Source: Rhizobium sp. GN54
GTDB lineage: Bacteria; Pseudomonadota; Alphaproteobacteria; Rhizobiales; Rhizobiaceae
DNA: 64,000 nt
Reading direction: 5' to 3'
NCBI RefSeq assembly: GCF_021026345.1
Contig: NZ_JAJNCZ010000001.1
Span: forward strand, 806,001-870,000
Shown: in pieces, positions 25,767-34,522 of the stretch
Position numbering within the stretch: position 1 is the first letter of the stretch
Layout: every line of letters begins with the position of its first letter
Program-made: the position numbers and the translations under genes
The notes under the pieces: generated by a model
The model's database searches: none
Seen by the model: the letters and a program-made list of their open reading frames with translations, nothing else
What the model was told of the DNA's origin: nothing

Positions 25767-27887
25767 ATGAACGTTGCGACCCCCCATCTCGGAAAATCCC
25801 GGATCGGCCATTCGGTCTGTCCGCACGACTGTCCCTCCGCCTGCGCGCTCGACATCGAGATCGGCGCCGACGGCCGCATCGGCAAGGTGCGCGGCAGCGC
25901 CGACAACAGCTATACGGCCGGCGTCGTCTGCGCCAAGGTCGCCCGCTATGCCGATAGGCTCTACCATCCCGACCGGCTGCTGAAGCCGCTCCGCCGCACG
26001 GGAGAGAAGGGCGGCGGCGAATGGCAGGACATTTCCTGGGAGGACGCGCTCGACGCGATCGCCGAGGCCTTCGTCAAGGCCGAGCAGGCGCACGGTACGG
26101 AAGCCGTCTGGCCCTATTACTATGCCGGTACCATGGGGCAGGTGCAGCGCGACAGCATCGACCGGCTGCGCCATGCCAAGCGCTATTCCGGCTTCTTCGA
26201 TTCGATCTGCACCAACACCGCCTGGACCGGCTACGTCATGGGCACCGGCAGCCTGACGGGTCCCGACCCGCGCGAGATGGCGAAAGCCGATTGCGTCGTC
26301 ATCTGGGGCACCAACGCGGTCGCCACCCAGGTCAACGTGATGACCCACGCGATCCGGGCGCGCAAGGAGCGCGGCGCCAAGCTCGTCGTCATCGACATCT
26401 ACGACAACCCGACGATGAAGCAGGCCGACATGGCGCTGAAGCTGCGCCCCGGCACGGATGCGGCCCTTGCCTGCGCCGTCATGCACATCGCCTTCCGAGA
26501 CGGCCATGCCGACCGCGCCTACATGGAGAAGTTCGCCGACGACCCGGCGGGCCTCGAGGCGCATCTTTCGACCCGCGGCCCGGAATGGGCGGCCGCCATC
26601 ACCGGGCTTTCGACAGACGAGATCGAGGCCTTCGCCCGTCTTGTCGGCGAGACGAAGCGCACATTCTTCCGCCTCGGCTACGGTTTCACCCGCAGCCGCA
26701 ACGGTTCGGTCGCCATGCATGCCGCCTGCTCGGTCGCGACCGTGCTCGGCTCCTGGCAGCACGAGGGCGGCGGCGCCTTCCACAACAATGGCGGCATCTA
26801 CAGGCTCGACAAGCGCGAACTGATGGGCCTCGACCTCGTCGATCCCGAGATCCGCGCGCTCGACCAGTCGCAGATCGGCCGGGTGCTGACCGGCGATCCG
26901 GTGGCGCTGCGCAACCGCGGGCCGGTGACGGCCATGCTGATCCAGAACACCAACCCGGCCAACATCGCCCCCGAGCAGCGGCTGGTGAAGCAGGGCTTCC
27001 TGCGCGACGACCTGTTCGTCGCCGTGCACGAGCAGTTCATGACCGATACGGCCAGGCTCGCCGACATCGTCCTGCCGGCCACCATGTTCGTCGAACATGA
27101 CGACCTCTATCGCGGTGGCGGCCACCAGCACATCCTGCTCGGCCCCAGGCTCGTCGAGCCGCCTGCCACCGTGCGCACCAATCTCTTCGTCATCGACGAA
27201 CTCGCCCGGCGCCTCGGCGTATCCGACATGCCGGGCTTCGGGCTTTCGGAGCGCGAGCACATCACCCGCATGCTGCCGCATTACGGGATCGACTATGACG
27301 GGCTTGCCGAGGCGAAGTGGATCGATTGCCAGCCGGACTTCGAGACTGCGCACTATTCCAAGGGTTTCGGCCATCCCGACGGCCGCTTCCGTTTCCGCCC
27401 CGGCTGGACGACGACGCCCGCGCCGAACCGCCCGCCGGCCTCGATCGGCGTGCTCGGCCCGCATGCGGCCTTGCCGGAGTTCCCCGACCATGTCGCCGTG
27501 ATTGAGGCGGCCGACGCCGACCATCCCTTCCGCCTCGCCACCCCGCCGGCGCGCACCTACCTGAATTCGAGCTTCACCGAGATGAAGTGGTCGCGTGAGC
27601 GCGAGGGCCGGCCGGAGGTGATGATCCATCCGGACGACGCGGCCGCAGGCGGCGTTGCGGACGGCGACGTCGTCCGGCTCGGCAATATCAGAGGCGAGAT
27701 CCGCCTGCATGCGAGGGTGACGGGCGAGGGCAGGCCGGGCGTGCTGATCGCCGAGGGCATCTGGCCGAACGGCGCCCATCTCGACGGCGAGGGCATCAAC
27801 GTCCTGACCGGCGCCGATCCGGTCGCGCCCTATGGCGGTGCTGCCGTGCACGACAACCGCGTCTGGCTCAGGAAAGAGACGGCATGA
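25767..27887 (+). CDS. Molybdopterin oxidoreductase (DMSO reductase superfamily), cytoplasmic
   Basis: This is a 706-aa Mo/W-bisPGD enzyme. Near the N-terminus Cys18, Cys22, Cys26 and Cys55 (VCPHDCPSAC ... VVCAK) form a CX3CX3CX28C 4Fe-4S site. Cofactor-binding stretches follow (WGTNAVATQVN, FFRLGYGFTRSRNG), and the C-terminal MGD-binding domain includes PEVMIHPDDAAAGGVADGD. The Mo ligand is probably the Cys in FDSICTNTAW, by position; this is not certain. There is no Tat signal, so the enzyme is cytoplasmic, like assimilatory or BisC-type members. The substrate is unknown. The stop overlaps the nudK start (ATGA), so the two are coupled. moaDE elsewhere in the window could supply cofactor. 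Confidence 0.9.
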   Translation: MNVATPHLGKSRIGHSVCPHDCPSACALDIEIGADGRIGKVRGSADNSYTAGVVCAKVARYADRLYHPDRLLKPLRRTGEKGGGEWQDISWEDALDAIAEAFVKAEQAHGTEAVWPYYYAGTMGQVQRDSIDRLRHAKRYSGFFDSICTNTAWTGYVMGTGSLTGPDPREMAKADCVVIWGTNAVATQVNVMTHAIRARKERGAKLVVIDIYDNPTMKQADMALKLRPGTDAALACAVMHIAFRDGHADRAYMEKFADDPAGLEAHLSTRGPEWAAAITGLSTDEIEAFARLVGETKRTFFRLGYGFTRSRNGSVAMHAACSVATVLGSWQHEGGGAFHNNGGIYRLDKRELMGLDLVDPEIRALDQSQIGRVLTGDPVALRNRGPVTAMLIQNTNPANIAPEQRLVKQGFLRDDLFVAVHEQFMTDTARLADIVLPATMFVEHDDLYRGGGHQHILLGPRLVEPPATVRTNLFVIDELARRLGVSDMPGFGLSEREHITRMLPHYGIDYDGLAEAKWIDCQPDFETAHYSKGFGHPDGRFRFRPGWTTTPAPNRPPASIGVLGPHAALPEFPDHVAVIEAADADHPFRLATPPARTYLNSSFTEMKWSREREGRPEVMIHPDDAAAGGVADGDVVRLGNIRGEIRLHARVTGEGRPGVLIAEGIWPNGAHLDGEGINVLTGADPVAPYGGAAVHDNRVWLRKETA

Positions 27888-28468
27888 CGAAGTTCCGCGA
27901 CGCGAAGGTCGAGATCGTCTCCGACGAGACGCTCTCCGACAACTGGTACCATCTGCGCAAGGTCACCTTCGACTATACCGGATCGGACGGCCACACCGTC
28001 CGCCTCGACCGCGAGGTCTATGATCGCGGCAATGGTGCGACGATCCTGCTGCACGACCCGAAGCGCGACACGATCATCCTCGTCCGCCAGTTCCGCATGC
28101 CGGCCTACCAGAACGGCCATTCCGGCTGGCTGCTCGAGACGCCGGCCGGCCTGCTCGACGGCGACCATCCGGCCGACGCCATCCGCCGCGAGGTGATGGA
28201 GGAGACCGGCTACCGGATCGGCGAGGTCAAGTCGCTCTTCCGCGCCTTCATGAGCCCCGGCGCCGTCACCGAACTCGTGCATTTCTTCGCCGCCGAGATC
28301 GACGCCTCCGTCCGCGAAGGCAAGGGCGGCGGCGCCGACCACGAACACGAGGACATCGAGGTCGTCGAACTCACCCTCGACGAGGCGGCCCGGATGATCG
28401 AGACCGGCGAGATCTGCGACGGCAAGACGATCATGCTGGTGCAATGGGCGCTGGCGCGGCGGGGGTAG
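27884..28468 (+). CDS. nudK: GDP-mannose pyrophosphatase NudK-like NUDIX hydrolase
   Basis: This 194-aa NUDIX protein follows E. coli NudK closely: the late segment FMSPGAVTELVHFFAAEI and the ending ETGEICDGKTIMLVQW are characteristic. NudK-type enzymes hydrolyse GDP-mannose and related nucleotide sugars. The Nudix box reads GLLDGDHPADAIRREVMEET: the REVMEE metal-binding core is intact, but the early Glu of the box (Glu in E. coli NudK) is His. The gene is coupled to the upstream molybdoenzyme by an ATGA overlap, an unexpected pairing. Confidence 0.9.
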   Translation: MTKFRDAKVEIVSDETLSDNWYHLRKVTFDYTGSDGHTVRLDREVYDRGNGATILLHDPKRDTIILVRQFRMPAYQNGHSGWLLETPAGLLDGDHPADAIRREVMEETGYRIGEVKSLFRAFMSPGAVTELVHFFAAEIDASVREGKGGGADHEHEDIEVVELTLDEAARMIETGEICDGKTIMLVQWALARRG

Positions 28469-28482
28469 CCGGCGGCAACGCC

Positions 28483-30093
28483 TCACTCCACCACTTCGAT
28501 CTCGCCCGGTCGCCAGGACTTGTCGAAGAAGGGCTCAAGTGGGCTGTAGAGGCGAAGGATCGTAAACCAGCCCTTTCGCGGATCGGTTTGAATCCAGTTG
28601 CCGCGGGCTACGCCATCGGGTTGCTTCGGACTGAACCAGATCGTTGTGGAGCCGTCGGCGGCAGCTTCGGCTGCAGGCGAAGGATAGCTTTGGCTTCCGG
28701 CTCGCGGATAGCGCTGTGGCGTATCAAGCATCGATCGAGACATGTTGTCGTAGACGGTGAACGACCAGAAATTTTCCGCCGGAATGCCTTCGGGGAGCGT
28801 GACCTTGTATGTTCTGGCACCGTCGAAATGGTTTTTGTCCGCGTCCGTCGTGGCGAGCAGGTATTGTGAGCCGATCCGAGGCAGACGCATCGCCATGGCC
28901 GGCGTAATGCCGGTTATGCCGTAGAAGAAATTTGTGCGCGCATCCATGGTCCGATAGCCGGTCGGTGGATAGGGTTTTACCCCTTCCGCGGTGATCATCG
29001 GGATCGGTGTTTCGAACTCGTAGCCGGTGTCGAACAGGAAATTGAACCAGGACGAATTGGGATAGTAGAACCAGTTCGGATCGCGCGGACTCATGAACAA
29101 GCTGCGCGAGGTCGCATTGGCAGCCGCGAGCGCCGCTGTCATGATCTTCTTCATCCGTTCGTCCGGAGAAAATTGCTTTCCCTTGATAATCCCGATCGAC
29201 GCCAATGGCCCCATCAGTTCGGCATCGAGCGCGGTGGCGGGCTCGCTCTGGACCACTTCGTTCAGCAGTTCGAAGTAGCTCCAGTCGCTCGGCGGGATCG
29301 TGTTCACCACCATACCGCTACCCTCGTGGAAGACCGTCGCCGGAGGCGGTTTGATCTGCCCGAGTTTGGCCTTGCCGGAAAGGAAGGCGGCGATCGACGT
29401 TCCCACGCCACCCGGCTCGTAGGGATAGACCTTGGTGGACTTGCGGATGATCTCGACGACCGGCTTGGGATCGCTGTGGTTGTCGAGAAAAGACCGGCCA
29501 AACCACAACACGGTGTTGGTTTTGGCATGGGCGATGTAAAAGCCGCCTTCCGGGAGCGGTCCGTTGTAGTCGGGCGGTACGATCAGATACTTGCCGCCTT
29601 CGCCGCGATCAGGTCCCGGCGCGCCGACATCGACCACCCAGCGAAACCACGCGTCCTGTACGGCTCCGAGGAATTCCGGCGGCGTCTCGAGCACCACGGG
29701 CCCCTTCGTAAGATCAAGGTAACCCATCACATAAATCGTGTCGGCGTTCGCCGTCAGGAACAGGGACTTGGCATCCATCAGGTCGGAGAAGACGAGAACC
29801 TCGTTTTCCTTGACTCCGATGCTTTGCAGCCCATTGCGCAGCGCACGGATGCTGACACCGCGCATATTGTCCATGAAGGCGCGGTAGGCGTAGGTGAAGT
29901 CAAGGTTGTCGTAGAGTTTGGCGGCGCTTTCCCTTGTCGGCACCCCATCCTTGAATTCCAGCTTACCGATCGGAGTTTCGACGGCATCTGGCGTTGAGAT
30001 AGACCCGGGTATGGCCGGCGACGTCTGGGCCGACGCAATCGCCGCCTGTGTGACAAGGATCATCATGCTTGCGGTTATGGAATGCCTGATCAT
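28483..30093 (-). CDS. Periplasmic DUF1254/DUF1214 family protein
   Basis: This 536-aa exported protein starts at MIRHSITASMMILV (30093), with GGAGG upstream; a longer in-frame ATG lies at 30156. The Sec signal ends around ASAQTS. The N-terminal half is DUF1254 (LDFTYAYRAFMDNMRGVSIR, TANADTIYVMGYLDLTKGP) and the C-terminal part is DUF1214 (FWSFTVYDNMSRSMLDTPQR, ending GWFTILRLYSPLEPFFDKSW). The molecular function of these domains is not established. Sampled stretches run 53-63% GC, below the neighbours, and the gene stands alone, both of which suggest relatively recent acquisition. Confidence 0.9.
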   Translation of the reverse strand: MIRHSITASMMILVTQAAIASAQTSPAIPGSISTPDAVETPIGKLEFKDGVPTRESAAKLYDNLDFTYAYRAFMDNMRGVSIRALRNGLQSIGVKENEVLVFSDLMDAKSLFLTANADTIYVMGYLDLTKGPVVLETPPEFLGAVQDAWFRWVVDVGAPGPDRGEGGKYLIVPPDYNGPLPEGGFYIAHAKTNTVLWFGRSFLDNHSDPKPVVEIIRKSTKVYPYEPGGVGTSIAAFLSGKAKLGQIKPPPATVFHEGSGMVVNTIPPSDWSYFELLNEVVQSEPATALDAELMGPLASIGIIKGKQFSPDERMKKIMTAALAAANATSRSLFMSPRDPNWFYYPNSSWFNFLFDTGYEFETPIPMITAEGVKPYPPTGYRTMDARTNFFYGITGITPAMAMRLPRIGSQYLLATTDADKNHFDGARTYKVTLPEGIPAENFWSFTVYDNMSRSMLDTPQRYPRAGSQSYPSPAAEAAADGSTTIWFSPKQPDGVARGNWIQTDPRKGWFTILRLYSPLEPFFDKSWRPGEIEVVE

Positions 30094-30555
30094 TGTATCC
30101 TCCGCGTGGGTGCACAATTCAAACTTGGGGACACGACATCGGCCGTTACAGCGCATCGACCGTCCGCCTGGGCGCTCGATGCTGTTTCTCAGACTGCCGT
30201 CGTGTCAAAGCTGGTAGTGGGATGTCGCCATGGCCGAACTGGTTCCTGCAATCCCCCGGTGTCGCATTGAAGGGACGTTAGATAGCCGACCCATGCTTTG
30301 TTGCGCCGATGGGAACCGATGAACGCGCTATCATGTGCATCGGATTGCCGCCTTTTCAATAGCAAAACTTGAAGTAGTGATTTTCCGGCGGGTGAGGTGG
30401 AGGGAGGCGCTGCGGAGGCGGCGTCACGGACGGCGACGAGCCTGATCCCCAACATCCCTGGAGCAAGGGTACCCTCGTAGGCCAGACGCGTCGTCGAGAC
30501 ACCGCTTCTCGTCGCCAGCCTGCGGCCGGTCGGTGCCCCCTCGGGCTTCCGCCTC
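30094..30555. other. Gene-free, lower-GC region between the DUF1254 gene and purN
   Basis: These 462 bases contain no reading frame with coding character on either strand. The right half includes an 8-bp palindrome (gggtaccc near 30468). The region should carry the DUF1254 gene promoter; no terminator with a U-tract for purN was found. Confidence 0.5.
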
Positions 30556-31224
30556 TCAAATGCCCGGCGAAATCAGCGAGCCCGTAGCTTCCCAAGCCGC
30601 CGCACCCGCCACCACAGCCCGGCCATCCTCCATCCGCACCTTGCCCTCCGCGAACAGCCTCAGCGCCAGCGGATAGGCCTTGTGCTCGACGGTGAGCACC
30701 CGCGCGGCCAGATCGGCCGGGGTATCGCCTGCGAGCACCGGCACCGCCGCCTGAACGATCTGCGGGCCCTCGTCCATGCCTTCGGTGACGAAGTGGACGG
30801 TGCAGCCGGCGAGCTTCATGCCGGCTTCGATGGCGCGGCGGTGGGTGTCGAGACCCGGGAAGAGCGGCAGCAGCGAGGGGTGGATGTTGAGGATCCTGCC
30901 CTCGTGGCGCGAGATGAAGCGGCCGGAGAGCAGCCGCATGTAGCCGGCGAGGCAGACGATGTCGGGCTTTTGCCGGTCGAGTTCGGCGAGGATCGCGTCT
31001 TCGTGCGCCTCTTTCGAGGCGAAATCCCTGCGCGCAAGGACGAAGGTGGGGATGCCGAGGGCTTCGGCCTTGGCGAGCCCGCCGGCGTCGGCCTTGTCGG
31101 AGAAGACGGCGACGATCTCGGCCGGGAAGGCCGGATCGGCGCAGGCTTCCGCGAGCCTCACCATGTTCGAGCCGCTGCCGGAGATGAAGGCTGCGACGCG
31201 CTTGCGGGAAAGGCCTGCGCTCAT
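30556..31224 (-). CDS. purN: Phosphoribosylglycinamide formyltransferase
   Basis: PurN formylates GAR with 10-formyl-THF, the third step of purine synthesis. The 222-aa protein has the nucleotide loop FISGSGSNM, the catalytic [12 protein letters not shown], and the conserved [14 protein letters not shown] (His and Asp of the active site). The start overlaps the purM stop (ATGA at 31221-31224), giving a coupled purM-purN operon. Confidence 0.98.
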   Translation of the reverse strand: MSAGLSRKRVAAFISGSGSNMVRLAEACADPAFPAEIVAVFSDKADAGGLAKAEALGIPTFVLARRDFASKEAHEDAILAELDRQKPDIVCLAGYMRLLSGRFISRHEGRILNIHPSLLPLFPGLDTHRRAIEAGMKLAGCTVHFVTEGMDEGPQIVQAAVPVLAGDTPADLAARVLTVEHKAYPLALRLFAEGKVRMEDGRAVVAGAAAWEATGSLISPGI

Positions 31225-32294
31225 AGGGCGAGGGTGCCCTTGTAGCTTGTGCCGGCCTCGCCTTCCGTCCGCGCGACCATGCGGCCGAGTGTGAAGACGC
31301 TCTCGCCCTCGGCGGCAAGCACGGCGCCGACGCGTTCGACGTCTTCGGCGGCAACCACGGCGATCATGCCGACGCCGCAGTTGAAGGTGCGCAGCATCTC
31401 GGTCGCGGCCACGCCGCCGGTCTTCGACAGCCAGGAGAAGACGGCCGGCGCCTTCACTGCGCCGAGGTCGATCTCGGCTGCGAGGTGCTTGGGCAGCACG
31501 CGCGGAATGTTTTCGGGAAAGCCGCCGCCGGTGATATGGGCGAGCGCCTTGATCGCGCCGGTCTCGCGGATCGCCTTCAAAAGCGGCTTCACGTAGATCT
31601 TCGTCGGCGTCATCAGCGCTTCCGCCAGGCTCTCGCCGGACGCGAACGGGGCAGGGGCGTCCCAGCCGAGGCCGGACAGCGTCACGATCTTGCGCACCAG
31701 CGAATAACCGTTGGAGTGGACGCCGGAGGAGGCGAGCCCGAGGATCACGTCGCCTTCGGCAATGTCACCGGCCGGCAGCAGCTTGCCGCGTTCGGCGGCA
31801 CCCACGGCGAAGCCGGCGAGATCGTAGTCGCCGCCGGCATACATGCCGGGCATCTCGGCCGTCTCGCCGCCGATCAGCGCGCAGCCGGCCTGGCGGCAGC
31901 CCTCGGCGATGCCGCCGACGATCGCAGCCCCCTGGTCGGGGTCGAGTTTGCCGGTGGCGAAGTAGTCGAGGAAGAACAGGGGCTCCGCGCCCTGCACGAC
32001 GAGGTCGTTGACGCACATGGCGACGAGGTCGATGCCGACCGTGTCGTGCCTGTCGGCGTCGATCGCGATCTTCAGCTTGGTGCCGACGCCGTCATTGGCG
32101 GCGACCAGCACCGGATCGGTGAAGCCTGCGGCCTTGAGGTCGAACAGGCCGCCGAAGCCGCCGATCTCGCCATCGGCGCCGGGACGGCGGGTGGAGCGGA
32201 CGGCCGGCTTGATCTTCTCGACCAGCAGGTTGCCCGCGTCGATGTCGACGCCCGCATCGCTGTAGGTCAGGCCGTTTCTGTCAGACTGGCTCAT
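31221..32294 (-). CDS. purM: Phosphoribosylformylglycinamidine cyclo-ligase
   Basis: PurM closes the imidazole ring of AIR in purine synthesis, using ATP. The 357-aa protein starts [20 protein letters not shown] and shows [42 protein letters not shown] and the ATP-binding [20 protein letters not shown]. The start at 32294 is chosen because this is the family N-terminus; the frame extends upstream without coding support. It is divergent from the AI-2E permease and is the first gene of purMN. Confidence 0.98.
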   Translation of the reverse strand: MSQSDRNGLTYSDAGVDIDAGNLLVEKIKPAVRSTRRPGADGEIGGFGGLFDLKAAGFTDPVLVAANDGVGTKLKIAIDADRHDTVGIDLVAMCVNDLVVQGAEPLFFLDYFATGKLDPDQGAAIVGGIAEGCRQAGCALIGGETAEMPGMYAGGDYDLAGFAVGAAERGKLLPAGDIAEGDVILGLASSGVHSNGYSLVRKIVTLSGLGWDAPAPFASGESLAEALMTPTKIYVKPLLKAIRETGAIKALAHITGGGFPENIPRVLPKHLAAEIDLGAVKAPAVFSWLSKTGGVAATEMLRTFNCGVGMIAVVAAEDVERVGAVLAAEGESVFTLGRMVARTEGEAGTSYKGTLAL

Positions 32295-32513
32295 CGTCCG
32301 CTCTCCGCTTTCTGGCAATGGCGCCCGATTGGCACGTCGAGGCGACAAGTGCAAGCGCAATGCCCCGCACGGCCGGTCTTTTTCATGCTTTTGCCGGACG
32401 CTGCGGGCCCTGCGCGAGGCCGGCCTGTCTCCGCTCCCGGCTCCCGCAACCTTGACCATGCTCTGCGCAACGGCCTATCTCAGTACGGCAACGGATTTCA
32501 GGCAAGGGAAGAT

Positions 32514-33743
32514 ATGGTGAAGGCTTACGAAAGCGCGCGGCAGAAGAGCAAGGTCGCACCCGTCGAGGCCGGGCCTGCCGAGCCTGACGGAGCCGTCGGC
32601 AAGGGCCATGTCAGCGGCGCCGGGCTGAAGCGGCAGGTGATCTTCTGGCTGCTGGCGCTCGCCGCCGTCGTGGTCTTCCTGATGGTGTTCAGTTCCATCC
32701 TCCTGCCCTTCGTGGCCGGCATGGCGCTCGCCTATTTCCTCGATCCCGTCGCCGACCGGCTGGAGCGCCTCGGCCTCAGCCGCACCATGGCCACCGTCGT
32801 CATCCTGATCGCCTTCGTCATCATCTTCGCCCTGTCGCTGATGATCGTCATCCCGCTGCTGGCGACGCAGGCGTCCGACCTTCTCTCCAAGCTGCCGGAC
32901 TATATCTCCCAGCTGCAGTCGCTGGTCACGAGCTTCAACCCCGAAATCCTGCCGCCCTGGGTCTCGAGCCAGATGGGCACGATCAAGGAGGGCTTCGGCA
33001 GCGTGCTCGCCGAAGGCGCCGGCTTCCTCGGCACGGTGTTCAAGCAGATCTGGAATTCCGGCCTGGCGCTGGTGGACATCGCCTCGCTGCTGGTCGTCAC
33101 CCCGGTGGTCGCCTTCTACCTGCTTCTCGACTGGGACCGGATGATCGCCAAGGTCGACAGCTGGATCCCCCGCGAGCACGTCACGACCGTGCGCGAGCTT
33201 GCGACCGAGATGGACACGGCGATCGCCGGCTTCGTCCGCGGCCAGGGCTCGATCTGCATCATCCTCGGCCTCTACTACGGCATCGGGCTGACCGGGGTGG
33301 GGCTGAATTTCGGCCTGCTGATCGGCCTCTTTGCCGGCCTCATCAGCTTCATCCCCTATGTCGGGTCCATGGTCGGCCTGGTGCTGTCCGTCGGCGTCGC
33401 CATCGTGCAGTTCTGGCCCGATTACCTGTGGATCGGAGCGGTGCTCGCGATCTTCTTCTCCGGCCAGTTCATCGAGGGCAACATCCTGCAGCCGAAGCTT
33501 GTCGGCTCGCAGGTGGGGCTGCACCCGGTCTGGCTGATGTTCGCGCTGTTCGCCTTCGGTGCGCTGTTCGGCTTCGTCGGCCTGCTCGTCGCCGTCCCCG
33601 CCTCGGCCGCGATCGGCGTGCTTGTCCGCTTCGGCCTGCGGCGGTACCTTGACAGCGACCTCTATCACGGTCAGGGCAGTCCGCCCGTCGTCCGCAAGCC
33701 AGCCGTCCGCAAGAAGGAAGCGGCAACCGGGCGCAAGCCGTAA
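32514..33743 (+). CDS. AI-2E family (PerM-like) transporter
   Basis: This 409-aa inner-membrane protein has about eight hydrophobic segments and belongs to the PerM/TqsA (AI-2 exporter) family. The family signatures FVAGMALAYFLDPVADRLER near the start and FIEGNILQPKLVGSQVGLHP near the end are clear. The ATG at 32514 has AAGGGAAG upstream. The C-terminal tail is basic (RKPAVRKKEAATGRKP). The substrate is unknown; most family members have no proven link to AI-2. It is followed 11 bases later by hdaA, probably co-transcribed. Confidence 0.92.
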   Translation: MVKAYESARQKSKVAPVEAGPAEPDGAVGKGHVSGAGLKRQVIFWLLALAAVVVFLMVFSSILLPFVAGMALAYFLDPVADRLERLGLSRTMATVVILIAFVIIFALSLMIVIPLLATQASDLLSKLPDYISQLQSLVTSFNPEILPPWVSSQMGTIKEGFGSVLAEGAGFLGTVFKQIWNSGLALVDIASLLVVTPVVAFYLLLDWDRMIAKVDSWIPREHVTTVRELATEMDTAIAGFVRGQGSICIILGLYYGIGLTGVGLNFGLLIGLFAGLISFIPYVGSMVGLVLSVGVAIVQFWPDYLWIGAVLAIFFSGQFIEGNILQPKLVGSQVGLHPVWLMFALFAFGALFGFVGLLVAVPASAAIGVLVRFGLRRYLDSDLYHGQGSPPVVRKPAVRKKEAATGRKP

Positions 33744-33754
33744 CGAGTAGCCGC

Positions 33755-34456
33755 ATGAAACCGTCGAAGCCCGCAGAACAGCTGCCGCTGGAGTTCCAGC
33801 ACGTCCCCTCGTCCGGGCGGGACGACCTTCTGGTATCGGATCCGCTGAGCGCGGCGATATCGGTGGTCGATTCCTGGCCGAACTGGCCTTCTCCGGTGGT
33901 GATCCTCGCCGGCCCCATCGGCTCGGGCAAGACGCACCTTGCCGCCATCTGGCGGGAACGCTCGGGGGCTTCGCAGATCCACGCGCTCGAAGGCCTGGGT
34001 GCGGAGCAGGCCGCCGAGGCCGGCCCGGTGCTGTTCGAGGACGTCGACCGCGTCGGCTTCGACGACCGCACGCTCTTCCACATCATCAACAATGTCCGCC
34101 AGAACGGCCATGCGCTCCTAATGACGTCCAGGCTCTGGCCGATGTCCTGGCCGGTGACGCTGCCCGATCTGCGCTCACGACTGAAGGCGGCGACCGTCGT
34201 CGAGATCGGCGAGCCCGACGACGAACTGCTCTCGCAGGTGATCGTCAAGCTCTTCGCCGACCGCCAGCTCTTCGTCGACGACCGCCTCGTCGCCTACATG
34301 GTCGCCCGGATGGAGCGCTCGCTCGACGCTGCCCAGAAGGCGGTGGAACGGCTCGACCGGCTGGCGCTCGCGCGCGGCAGCCGCATCACCCGCGCGCTGG
34401 CGCAGGAGGTCCTGGGCGAGATGACCGGCGCCGATGCGCCCGGTCCCGGGGATTGA
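33755..34456 (+). CDS. hdaA: DnaA regulatory inactivator HdaA
   Basis: HdaA binds the loaded DNA sliding clamp and stimulates ATP hydrolysis by DnaA, preventing re-initiation. The 233-aa AAA+ protein carries a clamp-binding motif at residues 9-14 (QLPLEF), a Walker A (GPIGSGKTHL), a Walker B-like VLFEDVDRV and sensor/lid segments typical of DnaA-related ATPases, but lacks the DnaA DNA-binding domain IV. The position between the AI-2E permease and ppk1 fits alphaproteobacterial gene order. Confidence 0.93.
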   Translation: MKPSKPAEQLPLEFQHVPSSGRDDLLVSDPLSAAISVVDSWPNWPSPVVILAGPIGSGKTHLAAIWRERSGASQIHALEGLGAEQAAEAGPVLFEDVDRVGFDDRTLFHIINNVRQNGHALLMTSRLWPMSWPVTLPDLRSRLKAATVVEIGEPDDELLSQVIVKLFADRQLFVDDRLVAYMVARMERSLDAAQKAVERLDRLALARGSRITRALAQEVLGEMTGADAPGPGD

Positions 34457-34485
34457 CTGTCACAGAAGCGTCGTCAAACTGCTTT
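34457..34485 (+). promoter_or_regulatory. Possible weak Pho box upstream of ppk1
   Basis: ctgtcac at 34457 matches the PhoB half-site CTGTCAT in 6 of 7 positions. At the expected 11-bp spacing gcgtcgt (34468) and ctgcttt (34479) match 4 of 7 each. The placement, 40-65 bases before the ppk1 start, is right for phosphate control, but the later repeats are weak. Confidence 0.25.
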
Positions 34486-34522
34486 ACGAGCCTCGAACAA
34501 AAACAACAGGGCGGTGGTCGAA

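Noticed and set aside
25725-27851. 708-codon open frame antisense to the molybdopterin oxidoreductase
   Set aside because: It mirrors the codon bias of the real gene; its translation shows no recognisable motif, while the plus strand has the Fe-S cysteines and MGD domain.
31485-32513. Long upstream extension of the AI-2E permease frame
   Set aside because: It lies antisense to purM, and the family N-terminus begins at the ATG at 32514 with a good ribosome-binding site.
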